From Corynebacterium silvaticum (lineage in GTDB: Bacteria > Actinomycetota > Actinomycetes > Mycobacteriales > Mycobacteriaceae), in NCBI RefSeq assembly GCF_004382825.2, contig NZ_SDQO02000003.1:248001-312000 (forward strand): a stretch of 64,000 nt of DNA. Direction: 5' to 3'. Position 1 is the first letter of the stretch; each line of letters opens with the position of its first letter. The translations under genes were made by a program, and so were the position numbers. Positions 22,078-31,021 of this stretch are shown here, in pieces. The notes beneath the pieces are model-generated. The model saw only the letters and a list, made by a program, of their open reading frames with translations. It ran no database searches and was not told the DNA's origin.

Positions 22078-22578
22078 ATGTCCGCTACATTTCGCATCGC
22101 CGTCATCGGCGCTAACGCAACTGGTCTCTATGCCTCCGATCTGCTCCTGCAGTGTCCGCAAGCAATCCGGGTCGACCTTATTAACGATTCCCCCGTCCCC
22201 GCCGGGATCAGTCCTTTTGCGCAAACCCCACAGCAACCTCGCGGCTCAGGCGTGCGCTCTTCCATCCGCGTCATCGGGAATATCCACCCCGACGTCCTAG
22301 CGGAGACCCGTTTGGAGGACTATTACGATTCGGTCATTATCGCCGATTTTGCCGATGCCGTTGACGTCCGTCATGCAGTCTTAGAAGCGTTATCCTCACG
22401 CAGCGACTATGCACAGGAGAGGAAGCGACTAGGAAGAAAAGACTTGGTCGAGGCCCTCAAAGAACGTGGAATTGTGCACACCATCTGGGCCGATGCCTCA
22501 TTGCTGCTCACCGGCCGCGACTTGGACGCATGGCAGCGTGCAGTCCATACTGCTCAAGGAGCCCCCGTCTGCTTCTGA
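22078..22578 (+). CDS. Short FAD/NAD-binding-like protein, FprA-like N-terminal fragment
   Basis: 166 residues. The start IAVIGANATGLYASDLLLQ resembles the dinucleotide-binding fold of FprA/adrenodoxin-reductase-type flavoenzymes, with the expected GxGxxG degraded to GANATG. The following LINDSPVPAGIS...PQQPRGSGVRSSIRVIGNIHPD also recalls FprA, where a GLxRxGVAPDH-type motif would stand. The remainder is unlike the reductase and the protein is about a third of FprA length, so it may be a remnant or a stand-alone domain. AGAAAGG precedes the ATG. The Fe-S oxidoreductase gene follows after 105 bp. Function not assigned. Confidence 0.65.
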   Translation: MSATFRIAVIGANATGLYASDLLLQCPQAIRVDLINDSPVPAGISPFAQTPQQPRGSGVRSSIRVIGNIHPDVLAETRLEDYYDSVIIADFADAVDVRHAVLEALSSRSDYAQERKRLGRKDLVEALKERGIVHTIWADASLLLTGRDLDAWQRAVHTAQGAPVCF

Positions 22579-22683
22579 CTTAACTAATGCAAGCCACCGC
22601 TTGCTAGTTATCGGCCTGCGCCAACGATTACCTTAAGGTAGAAAGCAGTACTCATCCCGTTTTAGCTGTTTCCCTCAAGGATC

Positions 22684-25242
22684 GTGATTTACCGTATGCC
22701 GCTTGCAGTAGCCAGCGCAGTCACGCCCACTACTGTTGTGCTGGGCGTCTTCGGCATCGTCTTATCGCTCCCCGCGTGGTTTTTCTTCCTCCGCGCGACA
22801 TGGCGTCTTTACTCTTTCATTGCTTCTGGGCAACCGTCCCCAGGGCGCACGCATAACCCCGTGCGCAGAGCTTGGCAAACGTTTAAGGAAGTCTTCTTCC
22901 ACACCGAACTCATGCGCAAACCAGCGGTAGCTGTCGCCCACTGGTTTGTCATGCTGGGATTCCTCTTCGGCGCTATCGTGTGGTTCGAGGCATATATCCA
23001 AACCTTTAACCCGGCAGGCGGCTGGCCTTTCCTCTCTCATTGGCGCGTGTACCATCTTGCGGAAGAAATCCTGGCCCTGGGCACCGTTTTCGGGATTCTT
23101 TTCCTCATTCTTGTTCGCCTCAATGCAGGCGTACACAGCCGTTTTTCCCGTTTCTATGGCTCCAATGCCAAGGCGGCCTACTTTGTGGAGGCTGTTGTCT
23201 TTGTCGAGGGCCTCGGCATGGTTCTGGTGAAAGCTGCCAAAATCGCTACGTTTGGGGATGGCTCCGCCTGGGCGGATTTTTCCACGATATACCTGGCCAA
23301 GCTGCTCCCCAGCAGTCCAGTTCTGGTCAGTGCCTTTGCCCTGGTGAAACTGCTCAGCGGCATGGTGTGGCTCATCGTCGTTGCCCACAACCTGACCTGG
23401 GGTGTGGCGTGGCATAGGTTCCTGGCATTCTTCAACATCTTCTTCCAACGCAACCCCGACGGCAGCCCGGCACTAGGCAAACTGCAGCCGATGTATTCGG
23501 GTACCAAGCAGCTCACGATGGACAACGTGGAAGAAGAGGACAGCCTCGGCGTAGGCAGCCTTATAGATGCGCCGTGGAAGATGCTTCTCGACGCCACCAC
23601 CTGCACCGAATGCGGCCGATGCCAAGAGCAGTGCCCCGCATGGCATACAGAAAAGCCCCTCAGTCCGAAGCTCTTTATCACTGATATTCGTGACGCTGCG
23701 GTCGCACAGTCCTCTTATTTACAAGACCCCACCACCTTTGCCGCGGATGATTCCCACGCTAACGTCGACGTGCTCAAGTTAGTAGGAGAAGCACAGGTCA
23801 TCTCCCCCGATGTTTTGTGGTCCTGCACCAACTGCGGAGCCTGTGTCGAGCAATGCCCCGTAGACATAGAACACATCGATCACATCGCTAATCTTCGACG
23901 CTTCCAGGTCCTCGCGGAATCCGAGTTCCCCTCCGAGCTGACGGGGATGTTTAAGAACCTTGAGACTAAAGGCAACCCGTGGGGAAGAAACTCCGTCGAA
24001 CGGAAGACCTGGATCGACGAAGCCCGCCGCGATGGCATCGAGGTACCCGTACTGGGCGAGGATATTACGGACTTCTCCGACACTGAGTATCTCTTCTGGG
24101 TGGGCTGCGCAGGCGCCTTTGACGAGGACGGCAAGAAAACGACGCGCGCCGTCGTTGAGCTGCTACACGTCGCTGGCGTTAAATTCGCGGTGCTTTCCAA
24201 AGGGGAAACCTGCACCGGTGACCCCGCGCGCCGCGCCGGAAACGAGTTCCTCTTCCAGATGCTCGCCGCAGAAAATGTGGATACCCTCAACGACGTTTTC
24301 GATGGCGTTCCACGAGGCAGCCGTAAAATTATCACCACGTGCCCGCACTGTTTTAACACGCTGCGCAACGAGTACCCGGATTTTGATGGACACTTTGACG
24401 TTTTCCACCACACCCAGCTGCTCAATCGCCTGGTGCGGGAAAAGCTCCTCACTCCTATTCCGCGCCGGCCTGAAGACCGCAAGCCCATCGCGTATCACGA
24501 CCCGTGCTTCCTGGGCCGCCACAATAAGATCTTCGACCCACCCCGCGAGCTTCTTAACGCAACGGGGATGGAGCTCACCGAGATGGAGAGAACCAAAAAC
24601 GAGGGATTCTGCTGCGGTGCTGGCGGCGCCCGGATGTTTATGGAGGAAAAGCTCGGCACCCGCATCAATGAAAACCGTGCGGCTGAAGCCATCAAGACTG
24701 GTGCTCAAGAAATCGCCGTGGGCTGCCCCTTCTGTAACTCCATGCTCAGCACTGGCGTTAAATCCGTTGCCGACACACAAGAAGCCCCCAAGGTCCACGA
24801 CGTAGCGCTGATGCTCCGTGATTCCGTGCTTATCGACGGCCAACTACCCGAACCCAAGGAACGGGTATTCCTGGATCCACCTGTCCGCCAGCCAAAGAAG
24901 AAGCCCGCAACTACACCTGAGCCGCCCAAGACTCAACCCGCTGCAGCACCTCCGGCCGCGCCACAGCCGCCATCAATTCCGGCTCCGACGATCCCCACCC
25001 CGCCAGGTGGCACCCCACCAGTCCCGCAGCCCCCACAGGTGCCGACTCCGGGAGTTCCGCCCATGCCAGTACCACCAGTGGCGGTTCCCCCAGCTGTGAT
25101 TCCACCGGCAGGCCCGCCCGCGGCGGCAATACCTCCTGTGGCAGCGCCTCCCGCGGCAATGCCTCCCATCGCTGGGCCGCCCACGGCTATACCGCCGGGA
25201 AAACAATCGGCGTATCCTGAGGATGCTTCCGAGGAACAGTAG
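22684..25242 (+). CDS. Membrane Fe-S oxidoreductase, heterodisulfide reductase-like, with Pro-rich tail
   Basis: 852 residues. The N-terminal ~250 residues hold about five membrane helices (NarI/HdrE-like). Two 4Fe-4S motifs follow, CTECGRCQEQCPAWH and CTNCGACVEQCPVDI, then two CCG (HdrB-type) cysteine domains, the second with GFCCGAGGARMFMEE and GCPFCNSML. This is the actinobacterial HdrDE-like fusion; the electron donor and acceptor are unknown. The last ~100 residues are a low-complexity Pro/Ala/Val tail with P-P-x-x-x-P repeats, possibly a surface-exposed or protein-binding extension. GTG start with AAGGA very close upstream; an ATG 12 bases later is an alternative. Confidence 0.87.
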   Translation: MIYRMPLAVASAVTPTTVVLGVFGIVLSLPAWFFFLRATWRLYSFIASGQPSPGRTHNPVRRAWQTFKEVFFHTELMRKPAVAVAHWFVMLGFLFGAIVWFEAYIQTFNPAGGWPFLSHWRVYHLAEEILALGTVFGILFLILVRLNAGVHSRFSRFYGSNAKAAYFVEAVVFVEGLGMVLVKAAKIATFGDGSAWADFSTIYLAKLLPSSPVLVSAFALVKLLSGMVWLIVVAHNLTWGVAWHRFLAFFNIFFQRNPDGSPALGKLQPMYSGTKQLTMDNVEEEDSLGVGSLIDAPWKMLLDATTCTECGRCQEQCPAWHTEKPLSPKLFITDIRDAAVAQSSYLQDPTTFAADDSHANVDVLKLVGEAQVISPDVLWSCTNCGACVEQCPVDIEHIDHIANLRRFQVLAESEFPSELTGMFKNLETKGNPWGRNSVERKTWIDEARRDGIEVPVLGEDITDFSDTEYLFWVGCAGAFDEDGKKTTRAVVELLHVAGVKFAVLSKGETCTGDPARRAGNEFLFQMLAAENVDTLNDVFDGVPRGSRKIITTCPHCFNTLRNEYPDFDGHFDVFHHTQLLNRLVREKLLTPIPRRPEDRKPIAYHDPCFLGRHNKIFDPPRELLNATGMELTEMERTKNEGFCCGAGGARMFMEEKLGTRINENRAAEAIKTGAQEIAVGCPFCNSMLSTGVKSVADTQEAPKVHDVALMLRDSVLIDGQLPEPKERVFLDPPVRQPKKKPATTPEPPKTQPAAAPPAAPQPPSIPAPTIPTPPGGTPPVPQPPQVPTPGVPPMPVPPVAVPPAVIPPAGPPAAAIPPVAAPPAAMPPIAGPPTAIPPGKQSAYPEDASEEQ

Positions 25243-25362
25243 TTCTCCGCAGGTGTCGGAACTTTTTGGCAGTGTTATACGTTTGTCTTACGTGGTCGGG
25301 GTAAGCGCTTTTACTTCGACCAGCAACATAGTCTACAAGCGCAGATAGGTGGCCCGATTGCG

Positions 25363-26022
25363 ATGACGAACCCGTATCAACCCGATTACCGCATCGGCGA
25401 TGCCGAACGCACCCAAGCGATGGACGACCTGGGAGTACATTTTGCTGCCGGCCGACTCTCGTTTGAAGAATACGATGAACGTCTTAATCAGGTCACACAA
25501 GCGGTTACCCGATCCGACATTTCTTTGCTTTTCGACGATCTCCCCGCCGCACACGCTCCTAAAGCAAACGATCCTTCCGCCTTCCTGCCAGCACCAAGCG
25601 CGCAGGAACCCCATTTCCCCGATACATATTCGCCTAACGAGATCGATAATGCTTATTCCAGAGGTCGCAATATCCGTGGCGGAATCCTCGGTCTTACCGG
25701 AGTAGCAGCAATCACGCTTACCGGGCTCACGGCTTCCCCTGTATGGGTCATGCTCGTTCCCATGGTCTTCATCATGCTTTACGTGTTAAAGCTCGGCCCT
25801 GAATCTTGGCATGCGCCCAGCCGCCTCAAACTTGACCGCCAGCGGATGAAACAAGCCCGGTTGCTTCAGCAACAACAGGTCTTTGCCATTGAGAACCAGA
25901 ATGCACAGCAGCGAGCGCTCGCCCGTGCAGAGCGCAAGCGCAAGCAAGAGGAGCTCAACAGCATCGCCACAGAACTAGCAACCGACGCTCTTAAACGGTT
26001 CCGAGGCAAAAAGAACAGTTAG
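25363..26022 (+). CDS. DUF1707 (SHOCT-like) membrane-associated protein
   Basis: 219 residues. The N-terminal ~55 residues are a DUF1707 domain (RIGDAERTQAMDDLGVHFAAG then LSFEEYDERL), found in many actinobacterial small membrane proteins. Two adjacent hydrophobic segments lie at about 105-145 and the C-terminus is a Lys/Gln/Arg-rich helix, probably coiled coil. Role unknown. It converges on the arsR-type gene; if that gene's frame is repaired, their ends overlap by 4 bp. Confidence 0.8.
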   Translation: MTNPYQPDYRIGDAERTQAMDDLGVHFAAGRLSFEEYDERLNQVTQAVTRSDISLLFDDLPAAHAPKANDPSAFLPAPSAQEPHFPDTYSPNEIDNAYSRGRNIRGGILGLTGVAAITLTGLTASPVWVMLVPMVFIMLYVLKLGPESWHAPSRLKLDRQRMKQARLLQQQQVFAIENQNAQQRALARAERKRKQEELNSIATELATDALKRFRGKKNS

Positions 26023-26328
26023 TGTTGGTGTTTGTCCTTGCCGTGACGCATTCCAATGTCATGCAGTATCCCGTGGATGCGCTCGTCGACAAGCGAATAC
26101 GACCTCACGGCCAAAGTGTTCTTCCTTGATCGCGCCCATATGCTCCATGGCGCGCAGCGCGCCTGACGCGGTAGGGACCCGAACCCCCGCGGCCTCGGCT
26201 ATCTCAGTGACCGTGGTGGCCCGCGGCCCTGCATAGTGCAAAACTACGAGAATGCGCAGCCGGGTCCGGTCCCCCATGAGTTTAAAATAACCAGACCAGT
26301 CGTCGGCTTGTTCCAAAAGGTCATACAT
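26019..26328 (-). pseudogene. ArsR/SmtB-family metalloregulator with 3' frameshift
   Basis: The start ATG 26328 is preferred because GAGGT lies 7 bases upstream and the family N-terminus begins here. Winged helix: GDRTRLRILVVLHYAGPRATTVTEIAEAAGVRVPTASGALRAMEHMGAI. The as-read frame stops at 26059 after GREVVFACRRAHPRDTA. One frame over, the sequence continues YSLVDERIHGILHDIGM then RHGKDKHQH to a stop at 26019, a typical SmtB/Zur-like end with a His-rich tail. A 2-nt deletion (or 1-nt insertion) near 26104-26110 would explain this. If real, the dimerisation helix and metal tail are lost. Probably regulates the adjacent importer. Confidence 0.75.
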
Positions 26329-26404
26329 GCGGCGTACCTCATTTATCTCGGGGCGGCCGCCAACAAGGCAGCGGCGCCTTCGGGAGAACGGAGAATCTTT
26401 GCTT

Positions 26405-27145
26405 CTACGTTGAAAACTCAGCAATATTGCTTGACGATAAAGACGATAAAACAGTGTCTACCGGCCCCTCTGCGACACAACGTCCAGAGTGCAGGATAAG
26501 GGCAGTATCAGCATATCGCGCCACCAGTCCCAAGTCATGCATAACCGCCACTACAGTCAGCCCCTCGTGAGTGACCAACCGGTGCAGGACCTGGAGCAAA
26601 GTCAACTGGTGCTCGATGTCCAGGTGGTTGGTGGGTTCGTCGAGAAGCAACACACGTGCGCCCTGCGCCAGGCCGCGCGCAATAGAGACGCGCTGCTGCT
26701 GACCACCGGAAAGCTCGCTCCACTGGCGCTCAGCTAGGTTTTCCATCCCAAGCAGCTCTAACGCGTGAGCAACCCGGTCGTGATCCCGTTTAGTCCTACG
26801 GTGGAAGATTCCTCGGCCGGCAACAGCACCCAGCCCCACAAAATCGACCACCGTCATATCCCCATTGAGCGTAGCTACCTGGGGAACATAGGCCACGGTC
26901 TCAACTCGTTGCCGAGCCGGCATGCGAGCGAGAGGCTTATCATCAAAAACGACGTCACCAGTGAAAGGGACGACTCCCGCCACCGCATTTAACAACGTGG
27001 ATTTTCCACTACCGTTAGGCCCAACCAACGCCGTGATCGTGCCTGGTTGCAGCGTCGCGGTCACACGATGCACTGCGGCGGTATCGTCGTAACTAACACC
27101 GACATTTCTGAGATGTATCAAGGTTATTTCTTTCCTTTCTTCCAT
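26405..27145 (-). CDS. ABC ATPase, FecE/metal-siderophore type
   Basis: 246 residues. Walker A GPNGSGKST, Q-loop YVPQVATLNGDMTV, signature LSGGQQQRVS, Walker B VLLLDEPTNHLD, switch His in VMHDLG. Subfamily of iron-chelate and zinc/manganese importers. It overlaps the upstream FecCD-type permease gene by 22 bp. It looks intact, but its partner permease is truncated and no binding-protein gene is present, so the transporter is probably non-functional unless it works with components elsewhere. Confidence 0.88.
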   Translation of the reverse strand: MEERKEITLIHLRNVGVSYDDTAAVHRVTATLQPGTITALVGPNGSGKSTLLNAVAGVVPFTGDVVFDDKPLARMPARQRVETVAYVPQVATLNGDMTVVDFVGLGAVAGRGIFHRRTKRDHDRVAHALELLGMENLAERQWSELSGGQQQRVSIARGLAQGARVLLLDEPTNHLDIEHQLTLLQVLHRLVTHEGLTVVAVMHDLGLVARYADTALILHSGRCVAEGPVDTVLSSLSSSNIAEFST

Positions 27146-27900
27146 AAAAGGAAGAAGATCGGAACACCAATGAGAGCAGTAATAATTCCTACCGGGAGTT
27201 CCTGCCCTTTAAACAAAGAACGAGCAATCGCATCTGCGACCACCAGCAGAATTGCCCCTACCAGGGCGCTTATGGGGATTATCCGCACGTGCGCGCTGCC
27301 TACTACCAGCCGAACCGCATGAGGAACGATAAGTCCCACGAACCCGATAGCACCCACCGAGGCAACCGTAACGGACGTCATAAGGGCAACGATCACCAGG
27401 ACCGCGCCCCGCGTCAGCACTACGGGGACGCCCATGGTGTGCGCGGTGGCGTCGCCAAGCCGCAGCGTATCTAGATGACGCGACAACGCCCACAAAGCGA
27501 CGATCGCCGTCGTACACACTATGTCTGTCACCAACAGTCCGTCTTGACGCGAAGAACCCAACGCACCCATGAGCCAGGCCATCACGGCCTGGCTAGAATC
27601 CGCGTCGCCCTTGCCCATCATGATCAGGAACGTCACGGCCTGAGCAAACTGACCGACCAGCACACCTGCAAGAACCACCTGTTGGGACTGGAAGCCCGAG
27701 CCCCGCAACAGCATCAACAGCACCAAAAAGGATCCCAGGCCACCCAGTGCGGCGCCAGCCGTAAGGCCCAGCACTCCTTGGGTTCCGATAACCAGAACAA
27801 CAACTGCGCCCACAGAAGCGCCGCCGCTGATGCCCAGAAGATAAGGTTCCGCTAGCGGATTATGCGTGACAGTTTGCAAGCACGCGCCCGCCAAAAACAA
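27124..27900 (-). pseudogene. FecCD-type permease, N-terminally truncated
   Basis: 258 residues from a TTG at 27900; FecCD permeases are usually 320-350. The alignable sequence begins abruptly at LAGACLQTVTHNPLAEPYLLG, which in complete members sits after 70-80 residues containing the first two helices. The in-frame sequence upstream reaches a stop within about 15 codons and neither other frame continues the family. The C-terminal part is intact, with FVGLIVPHAVRLVVG and ending GVPIFFLLWKK. A deletion that removed the 5' end and probably a binding-protein gene is the simplest reading. Confidence 0.75.
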
Positions 27901-28192
27901 ACCTTTTCGCCCAAAACCACACTTTCCTTAGCGCAGGGAGAGTAAATGCGACCTTAATCACCCTTGAGACCAGTCAAGTTCCAGCATTGAGTATCAAATT
28001 TTTGCGATAGCGTGACAGCCTCAGTTTCCACTTCGGCCATCTGCGCCAAAGATTATCAATGAGTTGATTGACAGTGCAAGTCGTACGCCCCTCACATACA
28101 AGTTTGGCGGGTAGCTCATGCGCTACCCGCCAAACATCCTCTGTATTTAAGCATCAGAACTCAAGTACAGTGTTCTCGCCTGTCTGCGTCTC
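27901..28192. other. Intergenic region with strong inverted repeat
   Basis: Nearly 300 bp between the truncated permease and ureD. The only clear structure is a perfect 14-bp inverted repeat GTTTGGCGGGTAGC / GCTACCCGCCAAAC at 28102-28135 with a 6-base loop, probably the transcription end of the urease operon although the U tract is poor. No coding remnant of a binding protein was recognised. Confidence 0.6.
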
Positions 28193-29071
28193 TTAGTATT
28201 GACGCAAGTTAATAGGACCTTGTCCTCGTGTCCTACTGCGAACAACGTGCGCAACGTCAAGAATCAATTCCATCAATTCCTCCGTGCGATTGCCCAAAGC
28301 CCTAAGCACAAATCCCGGCCTATCGCATTCGGAAATCGCCGCAACCATATCTGGGTTCCCTGCAGAATGCGCTGAAACACGCTCTCGCACTGCCTCAATG
28401 AACTCAGTATCGATACTCGGATCAAAGCAAATTGCAGTCGCGACGTGGGTTTTTCCGCCCATCATCAGGTCGGCGTCTTGAGCAAACTCCGCTTCCAATG
28501 GGTTAATCCGCAGGTTGTCCACCAAAACAACCTCGCCGTCCATCCGCACAACAGAACGAATATGCACCTGACGATACAAGAACTTCTCACCCTCGGGCGA
28601 CCAACCAGGGGTGATCACGTCAGAGATGAACAGCGCTCCTTCTGGATGAACGTCCGCAGTAATCTGCTGACGGAAATCCGCATCCCGATACAAGATCAAC
28701 TGATCGGGGACGTATTCCAGAACGGCGCCAGCAGCCACTTTTATCTCAATATTCTGGACTACAAAGTCACCAGGCGTGCGGTAAACCTTGGCGGCCGACT
28801 GATCAGTCAACAGCATCGAGGCACCAGAGTCCACCTCAAGCTTGAGTCGATACGCATCGCCGCCCACGTATCCGCCACCCGGGTTAACAATGATGTAGTA
28901 CACCTGTCCCGAGTCATCAAGATAGTGCGGGCGAGCGATCTTTAGCGCCCGAGTGTGATACTGGGTCTTTGCGATCGACTTTCCGCCACTGAGCCCAACG
29001 CCCAGTTCAAGCACGCCCATCTCCTCATGAGGCGGATCGTGCTCAAAAATTCCTTTAGCTACGTCCCACAT
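28193..29071 (-). CDS. ureD: Urease accessory protein UreD
   Basis: 292 residues. UreD/UreH family: HYLDDSGQVYYIIVNPGGG, LLTDQSAAKVYRTPG, YVPDQLILYRDADFRQQ, GEKFLYRQVHIRS. Scaffold that with UreF and UreG loads nickel into apo-urease. Its ATG directly follows the ureG stop (TAAATG). Last gene of ureABCEFGD. Confidence 0.93.
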   Translation of the reverse strand: MWDVAKGIFEHDPPHEEMGVLELGVGLSGGKSIAKTQYHTRALKIARPHYLDDSGQVYYIIVNPGGGYVGGDAYRLKLEVDSGASMLLTDQSAAKVYRTPGDFVVQNIEIKVAAGAVLEYVPDQLILYRDADFRQQITADVHPEGALFISDVITPGWSPEGEKFLYRQVHIRSVVRMDGEVVLVDNLRINPLEAEFAQDADLMMGGKTHVATAICFDPSIDTEFIEAVRERVSAHSAGNPDMVAAISECDRPGFVLRALGNRTEELMELILDVAHVVRSRTRGQGPINLRQY

Positions 29072-29686
29072 TTAATCCGCCAGGTCAAGCATTAACACGT
29101 CATGGCGGATCCAATCGATGACCTTGTCCAGGCCCTCGTCCGTCTTGAGGTTTGTGAGCACAAAAGGCTTATTGCCGCGGAAGACCTTGGAGTCATCTTC
29201 CATCACCTTCAAGTCTGCACCCACGTGTGGAGCAAGGTCAGTCTTGTTAATCACAAACAAATCAGACTTGATCATGCCCTGACCTGCCTTGCGCGGAATC
29301 TTCTCGCCTTGAGCAACGTCAATGATGTAGATAGAGAAATCCACGAGCTCAGGGCTGAAGGTTGCAGACAAGTTGTCTCCACCCGACTCCATGAAGACCA
29401 ACTCAAGATTAGGGTGACGCTTCACGAGCTCTTCAAAAGCTGCATCATTCATCGACGTATCCTCACGGATAGCCGTATGTGGGCAACCACCGGTTTCCAC
29501 ACCAATAATGCGATCCTCTGGCAGAAGGCCTTCGCGCGCGAGGATCTTTGCGTCCTCGGTGGTGTAGATATCATTAGTAATGGCAGCCATGGAGATCTCG
29601 CCATCCAGCGCGCGGGTGATTCGCTCAATTAATGCAGTCTTACCCGACCCGACTGGACCGCCAACACCAATTTTAATAACACTCAT
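29072..29686 (-). CDS. ureG: Urease accessory GTPase UreG
   Basis: 204 residues from ATG 29686 (GGAAAG upstream; the open frame runs six codons further). P-loop [13 protein letters not shown] at 7-19, the metal-binding [13 protein letters not shown] (Cys-Pro-His), [15 protein letters not shown], and the guanine-specificity motif NKTD. It delivers nickel to urease in a GTP-dependent complex with UreD/UreF. Full length. Confidence 0.95.
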   Translation of the reverse strand: MSVIKIGVGGPVGSGKTALIERITRALDGEISMAAITNDIYTTEDAKILAREGLLPEDRIIGVETGGCPHTAIREDTSMNDAAFEELVKRHPNLELVFMESGGDNLSATFSPELVDFSIYIIDVAQGEKIPRKAGQGMIKSDLFVINKTDLAPHVGADLKVMEDDSKVFRGNKPFVLTNLKTDEGLDKVIDWIRHDVLMLDLAD

Positions 29687-29712
29687 CGTAGAACTTTCCT
29701 TCAATCTTCTTT

Positions 29713-30432
29713 TTAAGACATAAACATGCGACTACGCAGCATCTCGTGCTGCATCTGCGCAACTTCTAGCCGTGGGGCGACTACACACAAATCCGCTACT
29801 CCGTGAGACATAGTCATCTCTGCCGCCTGCATGACAGCGTTGTAAGCGCTTACTAGCACCCGCTGTCCAGCGTCCTGGCCTAGAGGAATCGCACGGATAG
29901 CATTCTGCGTCATGGAATTAGCCATCTGCATGAGATACGCCATGACGGCTCGCTCCGGAGAAACTCCTTCAGAACCAAGAACCAAGCCAGCAGCGATAGC
30001 GGGATTTCCGCGCATCTCTCCTGCGGCTACGGCACGACAGTACTCCGCCACCATGGGTTGATCGGGAGAAATGGTAGCTGCGACCTTGGACATGCGCTTT
30101 CCCATGGAATTCATGGAAGTACGCACCTGCTTAGGAGTTTGGCAAGAGTGAACCAACTGATCCAGCTCTTTCAAAGAAGCCTGTGCCTCCGCAAAGTCCA
30201 GCTCAGACTGTACGAGTTCGACGGCAAAACGCACCGCTAGAGCCTCGGCAAAGCTGGCCTGCCGCAAATAACCATGCAACCAGTGTTTATAGGAATCCGG
30301 GTCGTGGACTTCATCGGACTGGATGAATGTCTCTAGACCTGCAGAATGCGCGAATCCGCCAGTGGGTAGAGCCGAGTCAGTAAGGTGCCAAATAACCAAC
30401 TCGGTCCGGGCACTAGTGGCTATGCTCTGCAT
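29713..30432 (-). CDS. ureF: Urease accessory protein UreF
   Basis: 239 residues from ATG 30432, which overlaps the ureE 3' end by 20 bp; an ATG eight codons upstream is possible. Family features: [38 protein letters not shown] and the conserved C-terminal region with [14 protein letters not shown]. Bridges UreD-urease and UreG during nickel insertion. Confidence 0.92.
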   Translation of the reverse strand: MQSIATSARTELVIWHLTDSALPTGGFAHSAGLETFIQSDEVHDPDSYKHWLHGYLRQASFAEALAVRFAVELVQSELDFAEAQASLKELDQLVHSCQTPKQVRTSMNSMGKRMSKVAATISPDQPMVAEYCRAVAAGEMRGNPAIAAGLVLGSEGVSPERAVMAYLMQMANSMTQNAIRAIPLGQDAGQRVLVSAYNAVMQAAEMTMSHGVADLCVVAPRLEVAQMQHEMLRSRMFMS

Positions 30433-30889
30433 GACGGAATGCCTCAGGCATAACATAGTCGCCGCGCGTGTATTCCACGCCCACGTGCTCCAGGTAGTGC
30501 TCTACTGTGTGGTCAAAACGCACTACCATAGCAGGCTTACCAAAGGCGCTGTCCTGGTCAAAGAACTGAGCCTGCAGGTGTCGATTGCCCAGAGTATGAG
30601 CGACAGCCAAAGCTTCTCGAATATCGCGGGGGGTGATAACCAAGACATCGGTGGCGGCGATTCGAGCCACAATCACCTTGTTGTCTTCCTTGGCCAGGAT
30701 ATCACCATCCTTGATCTCACGGAGCTCATTGCCCAAACGCAATGCATGCTCTGCGCCACTTTCCGTGGTCACACGCTGCACGCGCTTTAGCCGTGTCTCG
30801 TTATCAAAGACGACTGCATCCGATTCCAATGCATCACGCTCTGCTGATTCCAGGTCATTCAGATTGCCCTGTATCTCAGTAATAATCAT
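30413..30889 (-). CDS. ureE: Urease accessory nickel chaperone UreE
   Basis: 158 residues from ATG 30889; in-frame sequence further upstream falls inside a terminator-like hairpin, so it is not used. UreE features: LGNRHLQAQFF and the nickel-binding region MVVRFDHTVEHYLEHVGVEYTRGDY. It ends in a short His-containing tail (HAEHSH) rather than a long poly-His tail. Opens the accessory block ureEFGD. Confidence 0.9.
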   Translation of the reverse strand: MIITEIQGNLNDLESAERDALESDAVVFDNETRLKRVQRVTTESGAEHALRLGNELREIKDGDILAKEDNKVIVARIAATDVLVITPRDIREALAVAHTLGNRHLQAQFFDQDSAFGKPAMVVRFDHTVEHYLEHVGVEYTRGDYVMPEAFRHAEHSH

Positions 30890-30915
30890 TTTAAAATGCT
30901 TTCTGCGAAGTTCGT

Positions 30916-30956
30916 TAAAAAAGGCGGAACCAGTGTTACTCACACCGGCTCCGCCT
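30916..30956 (-). terminator. Attenuator-like hairpin between ureC and ureE
   Basis: Minus strand: arms AGGCGGAGCCGGTGT and ACACTGGTTCCGCCT form 13 of 15 pairs with a 5-base loop, directly followed by TTTTTT. It sits about 65 bp after the ureC stop and 30 bp before the ureE ATG. This has the form of an intrinsic terminator inside the operon and should yield more structural-subunit than accessory mRNA. Partial readthrough is inferred because ureEFGD have no obvious promoter of their own. Confidence 0.75.
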
Positions 30957-31021
30957 CATTCCCTAATCCCAGCGAATTGTCCACATATGTGAGGACATTC
31001 CGGTGACTATCCGGATCAATA

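Noticed and set aside
24911..25206. Gly-rich frames antisense to the Pro-rich tail (PE_PGRS-like in appearance)
   Set aside because: They are the complement of Pro codons (CCN/NGG) and have no start signals or context.
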